The position numbers and the translations under genes were made by a program. Below, in pieces: positions 7,492 through 15,795 of a stretch of 64,000 bases of DNA. Position 1 is the stretch's first letter. Each line of letters opens with the position of its first letter. Source of the DNA: Sphingomonas sp. PP-CC-1A-547 (lineage in GTDB: Bacteria; Pseudomonadota; Alphaproteobacteria; Sphingomonadales; Sphingomonadaceae); the NCBI RefSeq assembly GCF_003610375.1, contig NZ_RAPZ01000014.1, forward strand, positions 169,202 to 233,201, given 5' to 3'. A model generated the notes under the pieces. That model did no database searches. It saw only the letters and a list, made by a program, of their open reading frames with translations, and was not told where the DNA came from.

Positions 7492-8067
7492 TCAGCCCAA
7501 AGCCTCGCAAAAATGCCGCCGACACAGCGCGACATACCGGTCGTTCCCGCCAATCTCGGTCTGCTGCCCCTCGGCAATCCCGCGCCCATCTCCATCGACC
7601 CGCAGGTTCATCGTCGCCTTGCGCCCACACATGCACACCGACTTGATCTCCACCAAAGAGTCCGCCAGCGCCAGCAACCGCGCCGACCCAGGAAACAGCG
7701 CCCCCTGGAAATCGGTCCGCAACCCGTACGCCAGCACAGGTATCCCGACGACGTCACAGATATGCGCAAGCTGATCCACCTGCGCAGACGTCAGAAACTG
7801 CGCCTCGTCCACCAGCACGCACGAAATCGCGTCCTCGCCGTGCTGCCGAACCACGCAGGCCCCGATATCCGTCCCCGCATCGAACGCGATCGCCGGCGCC
7901 TCCAGCCCGATCCGCGACGTGATAGTCCCGGCTGCGAACCGGTCGTCGATCGCCGCTGTGAACAGCATCGTCCGCATCCCCCGCTCGCGGTAGTTGAAGT
8001 CCGCCTGCAACAGGTTCGTCGACTTCCCCGCGTTCATCGAGGCGTAGTAGAAATACAGCTTGGCCAT
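7492..8067 (-). CDS. tdk: Thymidine kinase
   Basis: The 191-residue type II thymidine kinase has the P-loop MNAGKST (about 11-17), the DEAQF motif (about 87-91) with the catalytic glutamate, and a lasso/zinc region with cysteines in VCMCGRKA and LCRRHFC. It phosphorylates deoxythymidine in the salvage pathway. Its ATG shares bases with the vapC stop codon (ATGA), so the two are probably translationally coupled. It lies between rbfA-vapBC and truB; tdk is not part of the usual superoperon, and I infer it arrived or was moved here. Confidence 0.96.
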   Translation of the reverse strand: MAKLYFYYASMNAGKSTNLLQADFNYRERGMRTMLFTAAIDDRFAAGTITSRIGLEAPAIAFDAGTDIGACVVRQHGEDAISCVLVDEAQFLTSAQVDQLAHICDVVGIPVLAYGLRTDFQGALFPGSARLLALADSLVEIKSVCMCGRKATMNLRVDGDGRGIAEGQQTEIGGNDRYVALCRRHFCEALG

Positions 8068-8456
8068 CAGATCAGCGTCTCGACAGGTAGGGGCGATTGC
8101 GCGGCATAGGTCGCGATCCCGCGATCGAACGTAACGAAGCCGTCCGCCACGGAACGCGCAGAAATGAGGTGGATCATGTCAGCCCAATCTGCCCCTGATC
8201 GGTAGCGCGTGACAGCCCAGGACAGGCCATCGCGATCCGCGGTATGGATAGTTCCCAACTGGAGCAGCGCTTCGATCGCATCGGCCACCATCGCACGACC
8301 GAGCGCGGCGCGCTTCGATAGCACCCACCCAAGTTCGAGCCATACGGTAAGGCTCACCCAGACCGGCGCGCCAAGTATTTCAGATGCCATTGCCGACTGA
8401 TGCTTCTCGTCTGCCAGGATGAAACGCGCGAGAATATTGGTATCGACGGCCTTCAC
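8067..8456 (-). CDS. vapC: VapC-type PIN-domain toxin
   Basis: A PIN-domain ribonuclease of about 129 residues with the acidic residues of the family: AVDTN near the N-terminus, WLELGWVL, DWADMIH and TFDRG. VapC toxins cut specific RNAs (often initiator tRNA or 23S rRNA) and are silenced by the VapB partner. The GTG start at 8456 is chosen because GTGA overlaps the vapB stop, giving VKAVDTN, the usual PIN beginning. A longer reading would add an implausible Arg-rich leader. The stop overlaps the tdk start. The RNA target cannot be predicted. Confidence 0.9.
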   Translation of the reverse strand: MKAVDTNILARFILADEKHQSAMASEILGAPVWVSLTVWLELGWVLSKRAALGRAMVADAIEALLQLGTIHTADRDGLSWAVTRYRSGADWADMIHLISARSVADGFVTFDRGIATYAAQSPLPVETLI

Positions 8457-8722
8457 GCGGAAAGACCGTCCTCGTCGAAATCGGGCGACCAACTCAGTTG
8501 CTCGATAGGAATGGCCGGCCCCTCGTACCGAACGCGGGCACGCAGATCGGCCATTACCTCGGCGACGCTCTTTCCGGTCGTCCTACCCGTCGGTCGCAGC
8601 ACGATGTCACCACCCGCTTGCAGGACATCGAACTGCTGGCCAGGGTTCAAGCCGAGCGAGTCGCGCACATCTTTGGGGATGACGACTTGGCCTTTTTCCG
8701 ACATTTTCGTCTGAGCATTCAT
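8453..8722 (-). CDS. vapB: VapB-type AbrB/MazE-fold antitoxin
   Basis: About 89 residues from the ATG at 8722. The N-terminus has the swapped-hairpin AbrB signature MSEKGQVVIPKDVRDSLGL..GQQFDV. The C-terminus is the flexible, acidic toxin-binding tail. It begins 31 bases after the rbfA stop and overlaps vapC by four bases. The short gap in front holds a perfect inverted repeat (8725-8744), the likely operator. An upstream alternative start would read through that palindrome and was rejected. Confidence 0.9.
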   Translation of the reverse strand: MNAQTKMSEKGQVVIPKDVRDSLGLNPGQQFDVLQAGGDIVLRPTGRTTGKSVAEVMADLRARVRYEGPAIPIEQLSWSPDFDEDGLSA

Positions 8723-8724
8723 CG

Positions 8725-8744
8725 CGGTAAGATGTGTCTTACCG
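8725..8744. promoter_or_regulatory. Candidate VapBC operator, perfect inverted repeat
   Basis: CGGTAAGA and TCTTACCG form perfect 8-base arms around TGTG, three bases before the vapB start codon. AbrB-fold antitoxins bind such palindromes with their toxin and repress their own transcript. The position in the rbfA-vapB gap means binding could also affect read-through into tdk, truB, rpsO and pnp. Confidence 0.65.
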
Positions 8745-8753
8745 GGCTCAAAG

Positions 8754-9143
8754 TCAATCTTCAGCCAGATCCCGCGCAACATGGGGATCGCGCAACAACT
8801 GGTCGATATGCGTGCCCTCGTCGAAGCTCTCGTCCGCGAGGAATTTCAGCTTGGCGGCATACCGCATCTGCACCCGGTTCGCGACTTCACGCTGGAGGTA
8901 GGCGGTGTTGGTGCGAAGCGCCTTCAGCACCTTTTCCTCGTCCTTGCCGAGCAACGGCTTCACGAAGACAGTGGCATGGCGGAGGTCGGGGGACATGCGG
9001 ACTTCGGTGATCGTCACGAGGTGCTTTTCGAGCACCGGATCGTGGACGTCGCCGCGCGCGAGGATGTCGGACAGCGCATGACGCGCCTGTTCGCCGACTC
9101 GCAACGAGCGGACGGCTTTTGCTTCTGGGGTATCGGTCTTCAT
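8754..9143 (-). CDS. rbfA: Ribosome-binding factor A
   Basis: The ATG at 9143 gives a protein of about 129 residues starting [19 protein letters not shown]. RbfA features follow: ISD-like region [28 protein letters not shown], and the C-terminal [24 protein letters not shown]. It is a KH-fold assembly factor for the 30S subunit, acting on the 5' end of 16S rRNA. A GGGAG site precedes the start. Longer in-frame readings enter the palindromic repeat at 9151-9265 and were not used. It follows infB as in most proteobacteria. Confidence 0.96.
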   Translation of the reverse strand: MKTDTPEAKAVRSLRVGEQARHALSDILARGDVHDPVLEKHLVTITEVRMSPDLRHATVFVKPLLGKDEEKVLKALRTNTAYLQREVANRVQMRYAAKLKFLADESFDEGTHIDQLLRDPHVARDLAED

Positions 9144-9150
9144 AATCTTT

Positions 9151-9265
9151 AACTCCCCTCCCGCCTGCGGGAGGGGCCGGGGGTGGGCTCCCGGCCTCGG
9201 CGTCTTGCACCGTGGATGGCGGGTGCCCACCCCCCGACCCCCTCCCGCATGCGGGAGGGGGAGTT
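9151..9265. repeat. Palindromic repeat family A, copy 1
   Basis: Left arm AACTCCCCTCCCGCCTGCGG... and right arm ...CCGCATGCGGGAGGGGGAGTT are inverted to each other, and each contains its own CCCCTCCCGC/GCGGGAGGGG hairpin. The element occupies nearly all of the infB-rbfA gap. Other copies are at 12870-13028, 16927-17036 and 29291-29392. Confidence 0.85.
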
Positions 9266-9271
9266 GTCAGA

Positions 9272-12127
9272 TCAAAGCGTACGTTCGCGCATCTCGACTT
9301 CGAACGTCTCAAGGACGTCGCCGGCCTTGATGTCGACGAAGTTCGACGTGAACGTCACGCCGCACTCGAGCCCCGCACGGACCTCGGCGACATCATCCTT
9401 GAAGCGACGCAGCGATGCGATTTCGCCCTGGTAGATGATGACGTCGTTGCGCGTGATGCGTGCCTTGAGCGCCTTGCGGATGTTGCCCTCGGTGACGAGC
9501 AGACCTGCCGCCTTGCCGTGCTTGCCCGCCGAGAAGACCTCGCGGATATCGGCACGACCGACGACCGTCTCGAACGCTTCCGGCCCAAGCTCGCCTGCCA
9601 TCCCCGCCCGGATCTCGTCGATCAGGTCGTAGATCACGTCATAGTACTTGAACGCGACCTTCTGGCGCTCGGCGATCTCGCGTGCCTTGGCGTTCGGACG
9701 AACGTTGAAGCCGATGATCGGAGCCCCCGATGCGGCCGCCAGGGTGACGTCCGACTCGGTGATGCCACCAACGCCCGAGCTCAGCACGCGTGCCTTGATC
9801 AGGTCGGTGGAGATCTTGTTGATCGCCCCGACGATCGCCTCGACCGTGCCCTGCGTATCCGCCTTCACGACCAGCGGGTATTCGATCGCCTGCTTTTCCT
9901 TCAGCGCCGAGAACATGCTCTCGAGGCTTGCAGGAACCGATGCGGTCCGCTTGTCGGTCTTCACGCTGCGACGATATTCCGCGACTTCACGGGCTCGTGC
10001 CTCGTTCTCGACGACCTGGAACGGATCGCCCGCCTGCGGAACACCCGACAGACCGAGGACCTCGACCGGCATCGCCGGACCCGCTTCCTTGATCTGCTTG
10101 CCCTTGTCGTCGACCAGCGCACGGACCTTGCCGCTCTCGCCACCGACCACGAAGATGTCGCCGACCCGCAACGTACCGCGGTTAACGAGGATCGTCGCGA
10201 CCGGGCCACGACCCTTGTCGAGCTTGGCCTCGATCACCGTACCCTCGGCGGCGCGATCCGGATTGGCGCGCAGTTCGAGCAGTTCGGCCTGGAGCTGGAT
10301 CTTCTCGATCAACGCATCGAGACCGATCTTCTTGGTCGCGGAGACTTCAACGTCCTGGACGTCGCCGCCCATGTCCTCGACCACGATCTCCTCGCTCAGC
10401 AGGCGCTCGCGCACCTTCTGGGCATTGGCGCCTTCCTTGTCGATCTTGTTGATCGCGACGATCATCGGCACGCCCGCCGCCTTGGTGTGGGCGATCGCCT
10501 CCACCGTCTGCGGCATCAGGCCGTCGTCCGCCGCCACCACGAGAATGACGATATCGGTGACGTCCGCGCCACGCGCACGCATCTGCGTGAACGCCTCATG
10601 GCCCGGGGTGTCGAGGAAGGTGATCTTCGACTTGTCCTTCAGCGTGACCTGATACGCGCCGATATGCTGGGTGATGCCACCCGCTTCGCCGCGCACCACG
10701 TCGGTGCCGCGCAGGGCATCGAGCAGCGACGTCTTGCCGTGATCGACGTGACCCATGATCGTGACGACCGGGGCACGTGGCTTCAGCGTCTCCTCAGCAT
10801 CGTCGATCGTGTCGTTGGCCAGATCCTGGTCAACATCGCTAACGCGCGTCAGGTTGTGGCCGAACTCGGTGACGAGCAACTCGGCGGTATCCTGGTCGAT
10901 CGTCTGCGTCATCGTGACGGGCATGCCCATCTTGAACAGCGCCTTGACGAGGTCGGCACCCTTCTCGGCCATGCGGTTGGCGAGTTCCTGCACCGTGATC
11001 GCCTCTGGGACGACGACGTCACGGATCTGCTTGGCCTGCGCCTCGCGCGGACCACCGGTGCCACGACGCTCCTTTTCGCGCGCACGCTTCAGTGCGGCGA
11101 GCGAGCGAGCGCGTGCACCATCACCATCGCCGAGCGCGCGGTTGACGGTGAGCTTGCCCGAAGTGCGACGATCGTCACCCTTGCGGTCACGCTGCTGCGG
11201 ACGCGCTGGCACGGCGTCGCGACGGACGCCACCGGCCGGAGCATTGACGCCGGTCGCGCCGGGGCGCGCCGCGGTCGTTCCGGCATTCGCAGCCGTGGTC
11301 GGCGCTGCGGCAGCGGGTGCCGCGACAGGCTTTGGCGGCGGCGGAGGACGCTCGGGACGCGCCACCGGCGAGAACCGGCGCGGTGCCGGGAACGCCGGAT
11401 CGCGGGTCAGTTCGATAACGGGCGGCGGTGCCGGCGGAGCGACAGGGGCCGGCGCAGGCTTGGGAGCCGGCGCAGGAGCAGCCGCCACCGGAGCGGGCTT
11501 AGGTGCGGGCGCAGGTGCTGCTGCAACCGGTGCCGGGGCAGGCGCCGCAGCAACGGGGGCTTCGACCGGAGCCGGCGCAGGCGCTGGCGTCGGTGCCGCG
11601 ACCGGAGCGGGAGCCGCTTCGACCACAGGTGCCGGCGCAGGCGCGGGGGCCTCGACGGGCTTCGGCGCCTTGGCCTCAGCCTCGGCACGCACACGATCGG
11701 CGACGCGATTACGCTCGTCTTCGATCGCCTTGGCGCGCTCGGCCTCCTGGCGACGACGCCCTTCTTCCAGCGTGTTCATCCGCTGCTCTTCGGCCTCGCG
11801 GAGCAGCTTGGCCTGGCGCTCCTGCGGCGACAGATTGCTCTGCTGCTGACGCACGGGGGCGGGCGCAGGCTGCGGTGCGCGCGCCTGCGGTGCCGGGGCT
11901 GCGGGGGCAGCCGCCGGGGCGGGCGCGGCAACCGGTGCGGCATCCGCGACCTGCACGTCGGGCTCGCCCGGACGGCGCAGGACGCGCGCGCGCTTGGTTT
12001 CCACGATCACCGTATTCGATCGGCCGTGGCTGAAGCTCTGCTTCACCTGGCCGGTCTCGACCGTGCGCTTCACACCCAAAGGTGCGCGCATGCCAAGTTT
12101 CGGCTTCTCGTTGTCCGTGTCGCTCAC
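9272..12127 (-). CDS. infB: Translation initiation factor IF-2
   Basis: The 951-residue GTPase brings initiator tRNA to the 30S subunit. The N-terminus (VSDTDNEKPKLGMRAPLGVKR) is the alphaproteobacterial form. It is followed by a long Ala/Pro repeat linker (about 75-290, PAPAPV-type) and IF2_N (about 370-420). The G domain has GHVDHGKTSLL (G1), DTPGHEAF (G3) and NKID (G4), followed by domains II-IV. The GTG start at 12127 overlaps the ylxR stop by four bases, so they are coupled. The Ala/Pro linker is rich in imperfect DNA repeats and is expected to vary between strains. Confidence 0.98.
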   Translation of the reverse strand: MSDTDNEKPKLGMRAPLGVKRTVETGQVKQSFSHGRSNTVIVETKRARVLRRPGEPDVQVADAAPVAAPAPAAAPAAPAPQARAPQPAPAPVRQQQSNLSPQERQAKLLREAEEQRMNTLEEGRRRQEAERAKAIEDERNRVADRVRAEAEAKAPKPVEAPAPAPAPVVEAAPAPVAAPTPAPAPAPVEAPVAAAPAPAPVAAAPAPAPKPAPVAAAPAPAPKPAPAPVAPPAPPPVIELTRDPAFPAPRRFSPVARPERPPPPPKPVAAPAAAAPTTAANAGTTAARPGATGVNAPAGGVRRDAVPARPQQRDRKGDDRRTSGKLTVNRALGDGDGARARSLAALKRAREKERRGTGGPREAQAKQIRDVVVPEAITVQELANRMAEKGADLVKALFKMGMPVTMTQTIDQDTAELLVTEFGHNLTRVSDVDQDLANDTIDDAEETLKPRAPVVTIMGHVDHGKTSLLDALRGTDVVRGEAGGITQHIGAYQVTLKDKSKITFLDTPGHEAFTQMRARGADVTDIVILVVAADDGLMPQTVEAIAHTKAAGVPMIVAINKIDKEGANAQKVRERLLSEEIVVEDMGGDVQDVEVSATKKIGLDALIEKIQLQAELLELRANPDRAAEGTVIEAKLDKGRGPVATILVNRGTLRVGDIFVVGGESGKVRALVDDKGKQIKEAGPAMPVEVLGLSGVPQAGDPFQVVENEARAREVAEYRRSVKTDKRTASVPASLESMFSALKEKQAIEYPLVVKADTQGTVEAIVGAINKISTDLIKARVLSSGVGGITESDVTLAAASGAPIIGFNVRPNAKAREIAERQKVAFKYYDVIYDLIDEIRAGMAGELGPEAFETVVGRADIREVFSAGKHGKAAGLLVTEGNIRKALKARITRNDVIIYQGEIASLRRFKDDVAEVRAGLECGVTFTSNFVDIKAGDVLETFEVEMRERTL

Positions 12128-13077
12128 TCAAATTCCTCAGTCATGTCCACGGCCGGGCGTGTTCCGGTCGATCCGGACGCCTGTTGTATCGGTGGCGCCC
12201 CATTTTGTGGTGACGCCGATGCGCCCTGCGAGGCCGTTTCGCAAGACACGGAAGAAGGTTCGGGGCCGATAAAATGCAGCCAACGGTCGAGCGCTTCGCT
12301 CACCCGCTTTGCTGCAGCGCGGTCGGTCAGGCCAATGTGTACCACATTTTCCCGCCCCAGCGCCAACGCCAATATGGTGCGCGATACCGGGAGTGCCAAC
12401 CCCCGCAAACCCGAGCCCTCGACATCGTTGCCGATGCGCCACGCCTGATCGAGCTTGCGGTTGCCATCCTCGGCCGCATCGGACGCATGATACAGCGCCT
12501 TCAGCTTGCCCTGGCGCGCGTTCTGCTCGATCCGGTCGGAGCCGATCAGCACCGTGCCGGAGCGCGATTCGAGCCCGAGCCGGTCGAGCGCGTTACGCTC
12601 GAGCGCGGCTTCGATCTTGGCCGGAAGCTCGGGATCGATGGTGAACTCGCCGGTCTTGAACGCGCGTGAGAGAGCGCCCTTGAGCTTGCCCTTCTTGATC
12701 GCGGCTTCGAGTTCGACTCGCGTGACACCGATCCACGCGCCGCGGCCGGGAGCCTTGGCACGCACGTCGGGAAGGATCTGGCCATCGGGCGACAGCGCGA
12801 GTCGTACGAGGTGGGGCCTGACGTCGCGCTCGCCCGAAAGAATGCACTTGCGAACGGGCATGGCGTCATCCCCCTCCCGCAAGCGGGAGGGGCTAGGGGT
12901 GGGCTCGCGCTCACCCCCATTGCCGCCCTTGGCTTTAGCCTTGGACGCGTGAGATTTGGCCGAAGCGTCGCCTTTGGCCGAAGCCGGGCGCCCACCCCTC
13001 GGTCCCCTCCCGCTTGCGGGAGGGGAGGAAGGCAGGGTTTCGGTAGCGCCTAGCGCCTCATCGGGAGGGTTCCGCAT
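12124..13077 (-). CDS. ylxR: YlxR-type DUF448/L7Ae-like RNA-binding protein with repeat-encoded insertion
   Basis: The protein has a YlxR/DUF448 domain (about 73-155: MPVRKCILSGE, LVRLALSPDGQILPDV, KAPGRGAWIG) and a C-terminal L7Ae-like domain (about 165-280: GTVLIGSDRIEQNARQGKLK, LALGRENVVHIGL). This two-domain form is typical of alphaproteobacteria; the family binds nucleoid or RNA, and L7Ae folds bind kinked RNA. The 72 residues before MPVRKC are MRNPPDE... followed by sequence encoded by palindromic repeat A (12870-13028). Translation could start at 13077 (overlapping the tautomerase end) or at the ATG at 12861. The upstream start is preferred because it couples to the preceding gene and the frame stays open through the repeat. 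Confidence 0.88.
   Translation of the reverse strand: MRNPPDEALGATETLPSSPPASGRGPRGGRPASAKGDASAKSHASKAKAKGGNGGEREPTPSPSRLREGDDAMPVRKCILSGERDVRPHLVRLALSPDGQILPDVRAKAPGRGAWIGVTRVELEAAIKKGKLKGALSRAFKTGEFTIDPELPAKIEAALERNALDRLGLESRSGTVLIGSDRIEQNARQGKLKALYHASDAAEDGNRKLDQAWRIGNDVEGSGLRGLALPVSRTILALALGRENVVHIGLTDRAAAKRVSEALDRWLHFIGPEPSSVSCETASQGASASPQNGAPPIQQASGSTGTRPAVDMTEEFE
12870..13028. repeat. Palindromic repeat family A, copy 2, inside ylxR
   Basis: CCCCTCCCGCAAGCGGGAGG at the left and CCCCTCCCGCTTGCGGGAGG at the right are the same hairpin arms as in the intergenic copies. The centre is longer and contains a small direct repeat TTTGGCCGAAGC (two copies near 12956-12983). It is read without stops in the N-terminal part of ylxR. 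Confidence 0.8.
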
Positions 13078-13306
13078 GTGCGTCCTCCTGCGCTTGAGTC
13101 GTGGGGGGAGTCTTCGGAGCGTCGCGGTCGACCAGCAACTGGCCGCCCGCGCCGTAATTCTCGGTCGAGACCTCTTCGATCACGATCTGCACCGCAGCCG
13201 GGTTCTTTCCCAGCCGCTGCACGAGCGACTGGGTGACGTCGGCGACGATGCCGGACTTCTGGTCCTTGGTGGCGGACCCCGAGATGCGGATGCTGACGAA
13301 GGGCAT
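13058..13306 (-). CDS. 4-oxalocrotonate tautomerase-like small protein
   Basis: The 82-residue protein begins [10 protein letters not shown], exposing Pro2, which becomes the catalytic N-terminal proline after Met removal. It continues with KDQKSGIVADVTQSLVQRLGKNPAAVQIVIEEVSTENYGAGG, the tautomerase core. The last 20 residues are Thr/Pro-rich and may be unstructured. Family members isomerise enol/keto or dehalogenate small acids; the substrate here is unknown. Its ATG overlaps the nusA stop (ATGA), and its 3' end overlaps the ylxR start, so it is embedded in the superoperon, where homologous operons go directly from nusA to ylxR. Confidence 0.9.
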   Translation of the reverse strand: MPFVSIRISGSATKDQKSGIVADVTQSLVQRLGKNPAAVQIVIEEVSTENYGAGGQLLVDRDAPKTPPTTQAQEDAHAEPSR

Positions 13307-15021
13307 CAGGCCTTGTCGTCCTCGTTCTTCGAGTCGGTGTCTGCAGCTTCGTCATCAGCCGTAACGTCCTCGACAACAGCGTCGTCAGCCGAAGCTTCTT
13401 CTACCGGCGTCTCGTCCGCCTCGACGTCGTCAGCCGAAGCCTCGGGAGCCTCGTCCTCGAACCAGTGCGCGCGCGCGGCCATGATGATCTCGTTGCCCTG
13501 CTCATCGCTCAATCCATACTCGGCGAGAATCCCGCCCTTGGGCTCGGGCCGCTTCGGCGCGTCCTCGTTGCGACGGCGTGGCTCGACGCGCTTCTTCTCG
13601 ACCAGCTCGTCGGTCGCGAGATCGGCGAGGTCATCGAGCGTCTTGATGCCTGCCTTGCCGAGCGTGACCAGCATCGCCTCGTTGAGATACGGCATGCCGG
13701 CCAGCGCATCCTCGACGCCGAGCGCGGTACGCTCCTCGCGGCTCGCGGCGTCGCGACGCTCGAGCGCCTCGGTCGCACGGTTCTGCAACTCGCCCGCCAG
13801 GTCCTCGTCGAAGCCCTCTATGCCGGCGATCTCCTCGACCTCGACATAGGCGACCTCTTCGAGGTTCGTGAACCCTTCGGCGACCAGCAGCTGTGCCAGC
13901 GTCTCGTCAACGTCGAGCTCCTTCTCGAACATCGCCGAGCGCTCGACGAAGTCCTTCTGGCGCTTCTCGGACGCATCGGCCTCGGTGAGGATGTCGATCG
14001 CCTTGCCGGTCAGCTGCGACGCGAGCCGCACGTTCTGGCCACGACGGCCGATCGCCAGCGAAAGCTGGTCGTCGGGAACGACCACCTCGATGCGCTCTTC
14101 TTCCTCGTCGATCACGACGCGCGACACCGAAGCCGGCTGCAATGCGTTGACGACGAAGGTCGCGATGTCGGGCGACCAGGGGATGATATCGATCTTCTCG
14201 CCCTGCATTTCCTGCACGACGGCCTGAACGCGGCTACCCTTCATGCCGACGCATGCGCCGACCGGATCGATGGAGGAGTCATGCGAGATGACGCCGATCT
14301 TCGCGCGCGAACCCGGATCGCGGGCCGCGGCCTTGATCTCGATGATGCCGTCGTAAATCTCGGGCACTTCCTGCGCGAACAGCTTCTTCATGAAGTCGGG
14401 ATGCGCGCGGGACAGGAAGATCTGCGGCCCACGGTTCTCGCGGCGGACGTTGAGGATCAGCGAGCGGATGCGGTCGTTGACGCGCACCACTTCGCGCGGG
14501 ATCTGCGCGTCGCGACGGATCACGCCCTCGGCACGGCCCAGGTCGACGACGACATGGCCGAACTCGACGCGCTTGACGACGCCGGTGATGATCTCGCCTG
14601 CGCGGTCCTTATACTCTTCGAACTGACGCTCGCGCTCGGCGTCGCGGACCTTCTGGAAGATGACCTGCTTGGCAGCCTGCGCGGCGATGCGGCCGAACTC
14701 GATCGGGGGCAGCGGATCGACGATGAAGTCGCCCAGCGCCGCGTCCTTCTGGAGCTTCTGCGCGCCCTTGACGTCGACCTGCTTGAAATAATCGTCGACC
14801 GCCTCGACAACTTCGACGACGCGCCACAAGCGCAGATCGCCGGTGTTCGGATCGAGCTTCGCGCGGATGTCGTTCTCGGCGCCGTAGCGCGAGCGGGCGG
14901 CGCGCTGGATCGCGTCCTCCATCGCCTCGATCACGATCGCCTTGTCGATCATCTTCTCCGACGCGACCGAATTCGCGATCGCGATCAGTTCCGCGCGGTT
15001 TGCGGTGACTGCCGTGGCCAT
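13306..15021 (-). CDS. nusA: Transcription termination/antitermination factor NusA
   Basis: A protein of about 571 residues with the NusA N-terminal RNA polymerase-binding domain (about 1-125), S1 (about 133-200, [16 protein letters not shown]), two KH domains (about 225-345, including [15 protein letters not shown] and [12 protein letters not shown]), and C-terminal helix-hairpin-helix acidic repeats (about 360-495). An extra acidic Asp/Glu/Ala tail of about 55 residues ends in KNEDDKA. The ATG at 15021 shares its A with the rimP stop codon TGA; a TTG one codon earlier is less likely. It works in pausing, termination and rRNA antitermination, relevant to the boxA at 63934. Confidence 0.98.
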   Translation of the reverse strand: MATAVTANRAELIAIANSVASEKMIDKAIVIEAMEDAIQRAARSRYGAENDIRAKLDPNTGDLRLWRVVEVVEAVDDYFKQVDVKGAQKLQKDAALGDFIVDPLPPIEFGRIAAQAAKQVIFQKVRDAERERQFEEYKDRAGEIITGVVKRVEFGHVVVDLGRAEGVIRRDAQIPREVVRVNDRIRSLILNVRRENRGPQIFLSRAHPDFMKKLFAQEVPEIYDGIIEIKAAARDPGSRAKIGVISHDSSIDPVGACVGMKGSRVQAVVQEMQGEKIDIIPWSPDIATFVVNALQPASVSRVVIDEEEERIEVVVPDDQLSLAIGRRGQNVRLASQLTGKAIDILTEADASEKRQKDFVERSAMFEKELDVDETLAQLLVAEGFTNLEEVAYVEVEEIAGIEGFDEDLAGELQNRATEALERRDAASREERTALGVEDALAGMPYLNEAMLVTLGKAGIKTLDDLADLATDELVEKKRVEPRRRNEDAPKRPEPKGGILAEYGLSDEQGNEIIMAARAHWFEDEAPEASADDVEADETPVEEASADDAVVEDVTADDEAADTDSKNEDDKA

Positions 15022-15617
15022 CAATGCTGTCCTTCTTCGGTGTCGGCCTCGTGAGCATCGGGCTCATCGGTGGGCGTATCTTGATAGAAAACCTCGTCCG
15101 CGCCTTCGGTGGAAAGCGGCGCGGTCGCGGCGATGAGACGGTCGGTCATGACGAGCTTGGCGTCGGCGACCTGCGAAAAGTCGATCGTCATGAGCTTGTG
15201 CTTGTTGACGTCGACGGTGATCTTCGTCCCCTCGACGCCCATGAGATTGCCCGAGATCTGCTTGCGATCCTCGAACGGCTCGACGAGGCGGATACGTGCC
15301 TCCTGGCCTTCCCAGTCTGCGAAGTCCTGGAGCCGGGTCAGCGGGCGATCGATACCGGGGCTCGATACTTCGAGACGGTACGCGTCCTCGCCGACCGGGT
15401 CCTTGCCCTCGGCCTCGAGCGCATCGAACTTGTCGGAGATGCGGCGCGACAGCTCGGCGCAATCGTCGATCAGCAGCTGGCGGGTGTCGGGGCGCTCGGC
15501 CATCACCTGCAACGTCGGATCGGACTTGCCGCCCTGCATGCGCACGCGCACGAGGCTGAGGCCGAGCGCGGTCGCCTCGGGTTCGATCAGGTCGGTCAGC
15601 AGGGCGATATTCGCCAT
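15021..15617 (-). CDS. rimP: Ribosome maturation factor RimP
   Basis: About 198 residues from the ATG at 15617 (MANIALLTDLIEPEATALGL). The RimP N-domain includes LVRVRMQGG and LQVMAERP; the central SSPGIDRPLTRLQDF is the family hallmark, and an SH3-like C-domain follows (about 95-160). The last 30 residues are acidic. It helps assemble the 30S subunit and is the first gene of the superoperon, with a good promoter 92 bases upstream. A start seven codons earlier is possible but is not conserved in type. Confidence 0.95.
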   Translation of the reverse strand: MANIALLTDLIEPEATALGLSLVRVRMQGGKSDPTLQVMAERPDTRQLLIDDCAELSRRISDKFDALEAEGKDPVGEDAYRLEVSSPGIDRPLTRLQDFADWEGQEARIRLVEPFEDRKQISGNLMGVEGTKITVDVNKHKLMTIDFSQVADAKLVMTDRLIAATAPLSTEGADEVFYQDTPTDEPDAHEADTEEGQH

Positions 15618-15708
15618 CGAAATTCCAAACAGGGCCAAAGCACAGGTGATTGCCGCCGCGGAGCAAGCCCCGCAGCCTCTTCATCTGGCGATGTAGAGAA
15701 GTGGTGCC

Positions 15709-15737
15709 TCTATACGCGGGGTGGCGCCCGTCCGCAA
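15709..15737 (-). promoter_or_regulatory. Promoter of the rimP-nusA-infB superoperon
   Basis: On the minus strand, TTGCGG (15737-15732) and TATAGA (15714-15709) are separated by 17 bases. The predicted leader of about 85 bases contains a 7-bp hairpin (GCTGCGG with CCGCGGC, 15650-15677). No other promoter of this quality was seen inside the operon. Confidence 0.6.
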
Positions 15738-15795
15738 GCGGGAGCAACCTTCGTTTAGTACGCTGCGTTAGCGCAGGGATTTCCGGGAGAAGATC

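Noticed and set aside
7382..7636. N-terminal extension of truB reading through the 7408-7477 repeat
   Set aside because: The conserved start MHGWIILDKP is at 7381 and the extension overlaps tdk and the palindrome.
9212..12448. Open frame of about 1078 codons opposite infB
   Set aside because: Antisense shadow of infB; composition is typical of third-position GC bias and no domain is visible.
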